DNA from: Saccharomycodes ludwigii
Taxonomy: Eukaryota; Ascomycota; Saccharomycetes; Saccharomycodales; Saccharomycodaceae
Length of the DNA: 64,000 nucleotides
Assembly (NCBI RefSeq): GCF_020623625.1
Contig: NC_060204.1
Coordinates: 1,342,501-1,406,500 of the forward strand
Reading direction: 5' to 3'
In this document: positions 30,431-39,054 of the stretch, piece after piece
How positions within the stretch are numbered: position 1 is the stretch's first letter
How the letters are laid out: each line of letters opens with the position of its first letter
Program-made: the position numbers and the translations under genes
Notes under the pieces: generated by a model
The model's input: the letters and a program-made list of their open reading frames with translations, nothing else
The model's database searches: none
What the model was told of the DNA's origin: nothing

Positions 30431-31240
30431 ATGTTAAGTCTAAGACCTTCTTATCTTAAACATATCTTTAAAAGTACCAATAGATTTAGTTTAAAATATA
30501 GAAAATTCAGTACTGTTAATAACATCTTGTTTCAAAAACCCATTACCTATGATAACAAATACAACTCTGTCGAAAATAGGTTTAGTATCAATGAAAAACA
30601 AAAAAACAAATCTAACCAAAAATTATTCAAGATTTTGATTTTTGGTGTTTCGTTTGGTTTGGGTTGGTTTGTTACCCAGCACATGACATTTATGGATATT
30701 ATGGCATCTATCAAATACGATGATCTCCCGGAAAATTCTCAACAAGTTTTAGATTATGAAAACTCTTTAACTAATAGATTGAATAATTTATCTATTTCTT
30801 CTCAGCTAGAAAATGCAGGTTATGCCAAGATATATAACAAGGCTAACACATTAATTGATAAAACTTTGAAAACACCAGGTGGAGTTGCCATTGACCCTCA
30901 ATTTTATTATAATCCTGCTATTTTACAAACCGTTGGTATTTACCATCTAGGCATGAAATTAACAGGGTATCCATTTATTATTCATGGAGGTGTTTTGGCA
31001 ACTATAATGGAGGATTTTATGAGAAACAGCATTAAATTGATAAAAGATTGTGATGTGGAGGAAACCAATAAACTCAACATTTCTTATAAATTCCCTACTT
31101 TTGCTAATCAATTTGTAGTCATTAGATCCGTTAGCTTACAACAGTTGACACCACACAAATGGAAATTGGAAGCAGAAATCATGAACGAAAATGGTAAAAG
31201 AACCTTAGTTAAAGGTACTGGTGTGTTTACTTTGCCATAA
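30431..31240 (+). CDS. FMP10: Mitochondrial hotdog (4HBT) thioesterase-like protein, Fmp10 type
   Basis: A 269-residue protein. The N-terminus is basic and Ser-rich without acidic residues (MLSLRPSYLKHIFKSTNRFSLKYRKFS), a good mitochondrial presequence. A hydrophobic segment (LFKILIFGVSFGLGWFVTQHM) at about 65-85 is probably an inner-membrane anchor. The C-terminal half has the THEM4-like hotdog core with GYPFIIHGGVLATIMEDFM near 178-196 and LNISYKFPTFANQFVVIRS. The product of S. cerevisiae FMP10 (YER182W) is mitochondrial, and that gene is convergent with FAU1 (YER183C) exactly as here, which favours FMP10 over the related MRX3. The substrate is unknown. Confidence 0.78.
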   Translation: MLSLRPSYLKHIFKSTNRFSLKYRKFSTVNNILFQKPITYDNKYNSVENRFSINEKQKNKSNQKLFKILIFGVSFGLGWFVTQHMTFMDIMASIKYDDLPENSQQVLDYENSLTNRLNNLSISSQLENAGYAKIYNKANTLIDKTLKTPGGVAIDPQFYYNPAILQTVGIYHLGMKLTGYPFIIHGGVLATIMEDFMRNSIKLIKDCDVEETNKLNISYKFPTFANQFVVIRSVSLQQLTPHKWKLEAEIMNENGKRTLVKGTGVFTLP

Positions 31241-31243
31241 TAC

Positions 31244-31334
<91 letters not shown>
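31244..31334. repeat. (TTTA)n microsatellite, about 22-23 copies
   Basis: A near-perfect tetranucleotide array that starts 4 bp after the FMP10 stop codon and decays into TCTA variants by 31345, before the 3' end of FAU1. It fills the convergent spacer and lies in the 3' UTR of one or both genes. Confidence 0.97.
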
Positions 31335-31386
31335 TCTATCTATTTATATACTTGTTCATTTACCCACCTTTTATTTATTCATTTAT

Positions 31387-32112
31387 TTATTTCCAATTTA
31401 CAGTCCCATCTCCCACTATTATACAGTCTAATTTACGGTCATGCTCTTCCAAAGGTATATCTTGTTCAATGATTTGTTCTTTTAATGCCAGACCAATCAA
31501 CAGTAAGGGACGTTTATTGTTATAATGCGCATGCCTATATATATAATCGTCATAGTAACCACACCCATGACCCAATCTGGCCATATTATGCAAATTAAAT
31601 GCCACCCCAGGTACTAATAATACGTCTATATCATTAGGCGGATGTGCACCTGCAGATTCATCGGAGGGTTCCTTTAATTTAAACTTGCCACTTGGTTTTA
31701 GATCTAACACATGTTGAAAGCTCACCATTTGATGGAAAGTTAAATGTGGATGATGTATATCTAGCTGTGGTGTTCTTAAATTAATTTGACCGCTTTCCTT
31801 TGTTGAAGTACATTTTGGCAAATATACAGTAAACCCATTCTCAAATAAAAAGTTGATAATATTTAAAGTCTTTACTTCTGAAGCATCCATATTCATATAA
31901 CACCCAATACCCAAGCTCGCACCTTTTTGTGTTTGTTGTTCCAGTAGTATGGGTTTCAATTTGTTCAGTATCACATCGGATTGCTTAATTAATTCTCTCT
32001 GTGAGATAATTTTCAATCTATTTTTAACATTTTTTCGAAGTAATTTCTTATTAGTGGTAGGTACGATACTACTAACAGTTCGTGACGTCTTGATTGTGAC
32101 AGGATTAAGCAT
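31387..32112 (-). CDS. FAU1: 5-formyltetrahydrofolate cyclo-ligase
   Basis: A 241-residue protein of the MTHFS family, near the 211 of S. cerevisiae Fau1 (YER183C). The ATP and folate site motifs are visible: KNRLKIISQRE at about 30-40, the central VYLPKC (about 95-100), and the family signature LVPGVAFNLHNMARLGHGCGYYDDY at about 163-187. It converts 5-formyl-THF to 5,10-methenyl-THF using ATP, so it salvages folinic acid in one-carbon metabolism. The first 25 residues are basic and Thr/Ser-rich, which leaves a mitochondrial targeting signal possible. It is convergent with FMP10 as in S. cerevisiae. Confidence 0.92.
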   Translation of the reverse strand: MLNPVTIKTSRTVSSIVPTTNKKLLRKNVKNRLKIISQRELIKQSDVILNKLKPILLEQQTQKGASLGIGCYMNMDASEVKTLNIINFLFENGFTVYLPKCTSTKESGQINLRTPQLDIHHPHLTFHQMVSFQHVLDLKPSGKFKLKEPSDESAGAHPPNDIDVLLVPGVAFNLHNMARLGHGCGYYDDYIYRHAHYNNKRPLLLIGLALKEQIIEQDIPLEEHDRKLDCIIVGDGTVNWK

Positions 32113-33024
32113 TTGTTTTTTTTTTTGTTTTTTTGTTTTTTTTCTCCTTAAGTATTAGTAATTTATTGGGTGGGAATAATAATTTATAAATAACGTGATG
32201 ATGATAGGATTATATATGGATGTGTATAAATAAAAGTTATGATAAAATGTTTGGATAGTGATTATTATTAAAATAGATGTGCCGTGATTTGGTATATTCA
32301 TGGCCGGTAGCGGCAGGCGTAGAAGAAGCGTGGATTAGATTTGATTTCTGCGGAAATTAAGTGAAGAAAATAAAAAATAAAAGATAATTTCTGTACAAAA
32401 GCGATGTTTATTGGTGGTTTTTTTTATATCTATTACTCATTAACCTTTTTTTATTTTAATATATTTATCACATCAGCGTTTTATATTCAATGCTATGAAT
32501 TTAAAGATTTGTTTTTTCTGCAGTGGAAAAAAAAAAAAAAAAAAAAAAAAAAATTACAGTATATAAAAAACGGATTTTAAATATCATAATTTTTTGTTTT
32601 TGTTTTTGTTTTTGTTTTTGTTTTTATATAAACTTTATTTTTTTTTTTCTCCAAAAGACTTAATTAATCTATAAATTTTATATAGAACTTCGGTTAAATT
32701 CTAATTAAAATAATACTGCAAAAGTTATTACTATTAAATTTTAGTCCTTTTTCTCTTTTTCTTTTTCTTTTTCTTTTTCTTTTTCTTTTTTTTTCCCCCT
32801 GCAAAGATAAAATACATCCGCCATATTTTCTTCTATTAACATCTCCATAAAGAAAAAAAACAAAGACAAAAAAACAGTCATAAGCTAATCTAAACTTCAC
32901 TGAATTAGCAACAAATAGTTAATATATATAAATATACTCATTTTTTCCCTTTTTGTTTTCACACTTTCCAATTTTTCATAAATAACTTTTATTCCACATC
33001 AAATAATACTATTTTTAATCCATC
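32113..33024. promoter_or_regulatory. Divergent FAU1/BAT promoter region with hexanucleotide repeats
   Basis: 912 bp. It contains an A-tract at 32526-32552, a (TTTTTG)n array at about 32591-32624 and a (CTTTTT)n array at about 32752-32789. The T-rich strand facing BAT is typical of yeast promoters with poly(dA:dT). I find no CCGGNNCCGG Leu3 site and no TGACTCA Gcn4 site in the last 150 bp before BAT. Confidence 0.45.
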
Positions 33025-34224
33025 ATGTTGAGAAATAACATCTCCAAATTATTTGCTAGAAACAATCATAGCATAGCATCCTTAATCAGAACAATGAGTA
33101 CTGCACCATTAGATGCTTCTAAAGTTAAAATTACAAACGTTTCAACCCCATCTAAGCCAAAACCAAATGACCAATTGGTTTTTGGTAGAACTTTTACCGA
33201 CCACATGTTAACCATTGAATGGACTGAAGAAAAGGGATGGGATGCTCCAATAATCAAACCATATGGTAACTTGTCTTTGGATCCATCCACTTGTGTTTTC
33301 CACTACGCTTTTGAATTATTTGAAGGTTTGAAAGCTTACAGAACTCCTGACAACAAAATTACCATGTTTAGACCAGACAAAAACATGCAAAGAATGAACA
33401 AGAGTGCCGCCAGAATTTGTTTGCCAACTTTTGAATCTGATGAATTGATCAAATTAATTGGTAAATTAATTGAACAAGATAAACATTTGGTTCCTCAAGG
33501 CCAAGGTTACTCTTTGTATATCCGTCCTACTATGATAGGTACCAGTGAAGGTTTGGGTGTAGGATATCCAGATAAGGCCTTGTTGTATGTTATCTGTTCT
33601 CCAGTCGGTCCTTACTACAAGACTGGTTTCAAAGCCGTTAGATTAGAAGCTACTGATTATGCTACCAGAGCTTGGCCAGGTGGTGTTGGTGACAAAAAGT
33701 TGGGTGCCAATTATGCTCCATGCATTTTGCCTCAATTGCAAGCCGCCAAGAGAGGTTACCAACAAAACTTGTGGTTATTTGGTCCAGAAAAACATATCAC
33801 TGAAGTTGGTACAATGAACGTTTTTTTCGTTTTTAAGGATGAAAAAACTGGTAAGAAAGAATTAGTTACTGCCCCATTAGATGGTACTATTTTAGAAGGT
33901 GTCACCAGAGATTCCATTTTGAACTTGGCCAAAGAAAAATTAGATCCAAAAGAATGGATTATTTCCGAACGTTACTACAGTATCAACGAAGTTGCTGAAA
34001 AGGCTGAAAAGAATGAATTATTAGAAGCATTTGGTGCTGGTACTGCTGCTGTTGTTTCTCCAATTAAAGAAATTGGATGGAATGGTAAAGATATTAAAGT
34101 TCCTTTATTGCCAGGTGAACAATCTGGTCAATTAACCAAGGATATTGCCAAATGGATTGCTGATATTCAATACGGCAGAGTTAAGCATGGTAACTGGAGT
34201 AGAGTTGTTGCTGATTTAGATTGA
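33025..34224 (+). CDS. BAT1: Branched-chain amino acid aminotransferase (mitochondrial form; possible cytosolic form from a second ATG)
   Basis: A 399-residue class IV PLP aminotransferase. The first 23 residues (MLRNNISKLFARNNHSIASLIRT) form a mitochondrial presequence. A second in-frame ATG at 33094 starts MSTAPLDASKV, very like the start of the cytosolic Bat2. The catalytic PLP lysine is Lys225 in DKKLGANYAP. The substrate-binding FELFEGLKAYR and EVGTMNVFF motifs are conserved. The enzyme interconverts Leu, Ile and Val with their keto acids and is central to fusel alcohol formation. In S. cerevisiae the gene is duplicated (BAT1 YHR208W, BAT2 YJR148W). Here one gene lies at the merged locus. 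Codon use is strongly biased, suggesting high expression. Confidence 0.95.
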   Translation: MLRNNISKLFARNNHSIASLIRTMSTAPLDASKVKITNVSTPSKPKPNDQLVFGRTFTDHMLTIEWTEEKGWDAPIIKPYGNLSLDPSTCVFHYAFELFEGLKAYRTPDNKITMFRPDKNMQRMNKSAARICLPTFESDELIKLIGKLIEQDKHLVPQGQGYSLYIRPTMIGTSEGLGVGYPDKALLYVICSPVGPYYKTGFKAVRLEATDYATRAWPGGVGDKKLGANYAPCILPQLQAAKRGYQQNLWLFGPEKHITEVGTMNVFFVFKDEKTGKKELVTAPLDGTILEGVTRDSILNLAKEKLDPKEWIISERYYSINEVAEKAEKNELLEAFGAGTAAVVSPIKEIGWNGKDIKVPLLPGEQSGQLTKDIAKWIADIQYGRVKHGNWSRVVADLD

Positions 34225-34848
34225 GTGGTGCTAAAACAATATAAAAGAAAAAAAAAAGAAAAAAAGTAGCAACACGGGTGGGAAAATGAAATGATTATAT
34301 GTATTTAAAGCTGAGCTTATTTTTTTTTTTTTTTTTTTTCTTATTATTTATTAATTTGTAAATTTGATTATATTAGTTTTAATTGCAACGTTTTATTAGT
34401 CATTGATAAGTATTTTATTCTGTAATGTTTTCTATGGTCATACAACATTTTTTTTTTTTTTTTATAGATAACGAAATTCACCGCGCCAACGTCTTGAAAT
34501 GTTTATGAATAAAATTGGAACATTTTATGAAAACTATTAAAGATTTCTCTTTTATAAATGTAACAGAACTTTTTCCGTGTACAAAAAAGAAGATAATAAT
34601 AAGCATAAATTATTTCCATTTCTTATCAACCCAATAGGTTGTATTACTTGTTGAATATTTATATAATATACTGCTTTATTGAATCAATGTGAATTATTTT
34701 CTTTTTGACTCTATAGCTATTTTTTAATTTAATTCTTTCTTTATTTGTTACATAGTACTAAACAAAAAAAAATAAAAAAAACTGTTGGTTATTACCAGAA
34801 ATAAACTCCTTTATACATACCTATTTTTCATAAAACAGAGGGAAAACC

Positions 34849-34878
<30 letters not shown>
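34225..34878. promoter_or_regulatory. BAT to Zn2Cys6 gene spacer with poly(A) leader
   Basis: 654 bp, tandem orientation. It has T-tracts at 34321-34339 and 34449-34463, a TTGACTC half-match to a Gcn4 site at about 34705, and an uninterrupted run of 29 A (34850-34878) that directly abuts the ATG of the next gene. Confidence 0.5.
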
Positions 34879-34881
<3 letters not shown>

Positions 34882-36876
34882 AAAAGATCAAGACATGGCT
34901 GTAAAAATTGCAAAAGATTAAAAATCAAATGTGATGAAAATAAACCTATGTGCACTAATTGTATAAAGCGCAATCGTGACAACTGTGACTATTCAATAAC
35001 TTTGACTTGGGGTGGGAGGCCCTATAAAGATAAACGACAATTTCTTTCTAAATTTCCTAATACAAAAGTTATTGCCGGCGTAATTACCACAAATTTTACT
35101 CAGGAATTGCAACATGAAGACAATATAACTAATATCCAATCTTTATCTTGTCTCAACAAAGTTCACAAAAAAAAGAGGAAAAAAAATGAGAAAACACCCA
35201 TCAAAACTTCTAATATTCAAACTAATTATAAAACGCTAATGGACAAAATCATTCCTCAGAAGGGGAAAAAAAACTTTTTAGAAACAAGTGGATTACCTTC
35301 ACCACTTCCCCCGTCTTTACTAAATTCACCATCATCAATCAATTCTCAACTTGAAGCTTTTAACTTGCAATTTGAAGACTTTGAAGAGGATAGTTTAGAT
35401 ACTAACCAAAAATCTATATTTCCAGCTCCATTGTCTGCTAATACTTTGGAAAACGATAACACTGTTGATTCTGATTTCCAGCCATTGTGTGAATCCCCCT
35501 GTTACAGCGTCAGTAATGTTTTTTTAACTACAAACAGAATCTTTCATAACACATGTCAAGATATATTCCATCCTGTGGATAACGATGTAAATGCGGCTCT
35601 TAGAAAAAATCTGTTTGATTTCTATCTAAATGAAACTTCTCAATTTTTTGTTCCAGCTCCAACAGACATTTACATAAACCCTTTCAAAACCGTGTTGCCA
35701 CACATGGCTTTAAATTCTACAGGATTGCTGAATTTGATTCTAGCGTTTGGTGCCACTCATAAAAAAAAATTGTTGATTCCAAATCCTAAAAACAATAGCC
35801 AAGAAGAAGAACAACTAAAGGATTTCCATGAAGCATTAACAGACTTTGATATAGAAATTTTTTTATCAAAAACCATGCATGAACTTCTAATGCAACTGAA
35901 AGACGAGAAAAAGGCTATTTTGGATACAACTTTGGCAACAGTAATGCTCTTGGCACTTTTTAATATTTTTTTCAGCCAGGAAAAATCCAAATGGAGAGTC
36001 CATATATGGGGCGCCAAAAAAATCGTAAAGAAAAGATTTGAAAATATGCTGATATCTCCTTCAAATATCGGATCAGAAGAAAGTTACTTCCTTCTAAGAT
36101 GGTTTCATTATGTAGATGTTGTTTCCGCTTTATCCAGTATCACAAGAGTTGTTTTCGATCCAGAGGACAATAATGACGACCATCAATGGAAATTTAATTT
36201 TAAGATCGACGACCATTTGGACTCTAAACGCCTAAATTTAAGTGATATCGAATATTTTACAGGGATGGATATGAAAGTTTTGGAGTTCCTGTCAGATATT
36301 TCTACACTGATAAGGAAGCGCGAACGCCATCAGCAATCAATTCCCACTCATGAAATTATGGTGGAAGCCCTGGACCTGTCCTTCGACCTAGAAAATTACC
36401 TGAATGAATCAGAAAGTAAACGCGATTTAATAGCAAAATGCCATTATACAGATTTTTCTAGTGTTGAAAGCCTTAAGAAATATAAAAATTACTTGATCTT
36501 GCGCGGAACAAATTTGGTTTTTGCGTTAACGGGATTGCTGCAACTGAAAAGAAGAGTTTTAAACATTCCACATTCTTCAAAATCCGTGAAAAAATTACTG
36601 GAAACAATCTCAACAACAATACTTGAAAAAATACCACTAGGTTCATCCGCGTCTTCGTGCATAATATTTGTTTTTTTTTGCTCCGGATCAGATTTAATAG
36701 AAGATGACATGCGCCATCATAGAAAAGTACACATCGACCATCTTGACCATTTAATTCAAAGGGGAATGACAAGTGCAATCCAAGCTAAACGAATCATGCT
36801 CAGCTGCTGGGAAGAAAAAAAACCTTGGTGGGAAGTTTTAAAAGAGTCCAATATAGATATTTCCTTTGCTATATAA
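34879..36876 (+). CDS. Zn2Cys6 (Gal4-type) transcription factor with Fungal_trans_2-like region
   Basis: A 665-residue protein. The N-terminal binuclear zinc cluster is complete: Cys8, 11, 18, 25, 28 and 36 (CX2CX6CX6CX2CX7C). It is followed by YSITLTWGGRPYK, a linker motif common in fungal regulators of the Lys14/Arg81/Uga3 type. A basic block (KVHKKKRKKNEK) and a Ser/Pro-rich linker lead to a helical middle and C-terminal region at about 255-660 (for example WRVHIWGAKKIVKKRF, then the WW near the C-terminus). That region resembles the Fungal_trans_2 domain. I cannot assign a one-to-one S. cerevisiae ortholog. The neighbour BAT makes an amino-acid role conceivable, but that is only a guess. 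The ATG directly follows a long A-tract. It is convergent with the UBX gene, with 20 bp between stops. Confidence 0.85.
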
Positions 36877-36896
36877 TTAGTCGTATATATTAATGT

Positions 36897-37988
36897 TTAT
36901 GAGTTCATTTCTACAATCAAATTCCCTGATGGACATATCGAACTGTTTTCAGATATACGCTGGTTGATATCCCTCAACTCTGCTCTGGGAACGGGTGTGG
37001 CTAAAATAAAAGGATAGTCGTAGTGATAATCTACCCTTTCTTGACTTGTTTCTGTAATATTTAATCTGTGCAACTCTACAAATGCATAAATCTCTTCGAC
37101 AGGACAGCTTGGATCAAACTTTCTAATAATCCTTTCACCATCGGGAAAAGTAAGACGAATCTTGCAGCCACTCCTGGGCTCAGCTTTCAATTCCGAATTT
37201 TTCCAGCGTAACCATTTGCCCTTTAACACTGCTTCCTGCTGTTGTCTTTCAAGTTCCTGATCACGTCTCAATGATTCATCATATCGTCTATTTTGTTCGT
37301 TAACCACATTTCTTTGTTGCCTTACACTCAAAAGTTGTGAATAGCATTCCATTATCTTTGATTCCAGTCTTTCCTTCCAACGCACATTGGCTGATAACGT
37401 GCTTCCTTCCACTTTAAATTGTAATTTAAACTTGCCGTTGTTATCTAGACATAGAAAAATCAAAGCAGGACAATGTTTCACTTTAAACATATCAGCTACT
37501 TGCAAAGCTTCGGTATTTGAGGAGATATCACCCATCCAGAAAACACCTTGGTACTTTTTCAAAAGTGGAGCCAATTCCTTTAAAACATTATTGGTAACTT
37601 GTGACGAATTATCTAATAGAGTGGATTGTAAAAAAATAAATACAAATTTTCCCTGTTCATTGGCCTTGTTTAAACTTTCAACGTATGAACCACATAAATA
37701 AGGTGTCAAGTACTCGTGTTCATCTTGATCTGGAATTTTAGAATCCAAAATAAATTTTCTTAGATTGTTTTCATGCGACACATTTTTATATCTATAAATA
37801 GAAGATATTTTAATGCATTTGTGGAATATTTCAATACAGGTACTGAATACCCCGTATACTATTAATAGTGGTGCTTTTAATGTTATATAATATAACAATT
37901 CTTTATTGAAAACTTTTTGGTACCATTTTATGTTTTTATCGGGAACTTCTTCCTGTTCTTCTATAAAACTGCCTGGCATTGGTTCCAT
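36897..37988 (-). CDS. UBX3: UAS-UBX domain protein of the FAF2/Ubx3 type (Cdc48 adaptor)
   Basis: A 363-residue protein. A hydrophobic hairpin at about 30-55 (ELLYYITLKAPLLIVYGVF) would insert in the ER or lipid-droplet membrane. A thioredoxin-like UAS domain follows at about 85-215 (YLCGSYVESLNKANEQGKFVFIFLQS, VFWMGDISSNTEALQVADMFKV, CPALIFLCLD). Then come a coiled coil rich in Arg/Gln/Glu at about 220-250 and a C-terminal UBX domain at about 270-355 (CKIRLTFPDGERIIRKFDPSCPV). This order matches FAF2/UBXD8 and S. cerevisiae Ubx3 (455 residues), which recruit Cdc48 to membrane substrates. The N-terminal UBA domain of animal FAF2 is absent. Ubx2 is an alternative but has a different layout. 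It starts MEPM, so Met4 is a second possible start. Confidence 0.75.
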   Translation of the reverse strand: MEPMPGSFIEEQEEVPDKNIKWYQKVFNKELLYYITLKAPLLIVYGVFSTCIEIFHKCIKISSIYRYKNVSHENNLRKFILDSKIPDQDEHEYLTPYLCGSYVESLNKANEQGKFVFIFLQSTLLDNSSQVTNNVLKELAPLLKKYQGVFWMGDISSNTEALQVADMFKVKHCPALIFLCLDNNGKFKLQFKVEGSTLSANVRWKERLESKIMECYSQLLSVRQQRNVVNEQNRRYDESLRRDQELERQQQEAVLKGKWLRWKNSELKAEPRSGCKIRLTFPDGERIIRKFDPSCPVEEIYAFVELHRLNITETSQERVDYHYDYPFILATPVPRAELRDINQRISENSSICPSGNLIVEMNS

Positions 37989-38261
37989 TTTTAGTGTAAA
38001 TATATGTACATATATATCTTGTTTAAAGGAGATAAATGGAACACCGGTGATGGTAATGAATATGTCTTTATCTTTTTAAAGATTGATTATTTTTTACGAT
38101 TGTAAAGTAACTTTTAAAAAATAAGGCAATAAGGGGCACATGAGAGAAACGTGAAAGCGGAAAAACGGGTTTAAAAAAAACTGTTTTAAAAAAGGAATGA
38201 GCTTAAGCTTTGTATTGTATACAGTAATATATTAAGATATTTTTTTAAATTAACATCAAAT

Positions 38262-38381
38262 GGTTGTTTGGCCGAGCGGTCTAAGGCGTCCGATTCAAGT
38301 ATTAGTTTACCTTCATTGTTAACAACAGTAATGAACACTCGGATATCGTAAGATGCAAGAGTTCGAATCTCTTAGCAACCA
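38262..38381 (+). tRNA. tRNA-Leu (anticodon CAA) with a 38-nt intron
   Basis: Exons 38262-38299 and 38338-38381. The acceptor strands GGTTGTT and AGCAACC pair, with discriminator A. Anticodon CAA is at 38296-38298. The intron 38300-38337 follows position 37, the standard site, and contains TTG able to pair with the anticodon. The long variable arm and the T arm AGAGTTCGAATCTCT are present. The mature sequence is nearly the same as S. cerevisiae tRNA-Leu(CAA), which also carries an intron of about 32 nt. A T9 tract starting near 38385 terminates transcription. Confidence 0.97.
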
Positions 38382-38462
38382 ATGTTTTTTTTTCAGTTGT
38401 AAATATTTATTTTTTTCATAAAAAAATATGAATTTGCTCAAACAAAGATTAGAAGCAGCATT

Positions 38463-39016
38463 ATGCATGGCAGTAATATTTTTTTAAAAAAAATAAAGGA
38501 GCAAATGTTATCAAAATACTTTGCTTATTTATTGCTAATAATACCCAAATGTTGTGATATTATTATTACTATCAGGCAATACAAAAAATTGTCCAGTAAT
38601 GATAGTATTAGGTTGCCTCCTGGATTAAGTAAGTATATCAATAAAACTGATAACCTCGAGAAAACCAGATCTGAATTATTGTTACAAATTGTTCAGGGAT
38701 TGTGTCTTTTATTAACTATTAGCATAGTTTTTCTTCTATCAAATGTTTTTTTATGGCTGTGGTTTAGAGCATCTGAATTAAGTTCCTGCATCGCTATGAT
38801 ATTTTATTCATCAGAAAATAAGCTTCAACTTAAGATTGAAAATAATTATAAAAACAACAATGATTTTTATGAGTTTTCAAATAAGGCTATTTTTGATATT
38901 TTACTGTTGATATTTTTTGGGCTATTAAAACTAGTTTCTGTTTTGGTATCTAGGGGAATTTATTATGGTTATTCTAACAATAATAAGAGTAATAACGACA
39001 AGAAAAGCCTGATCAC

Positions 39017-39054
<38 letters not shown>

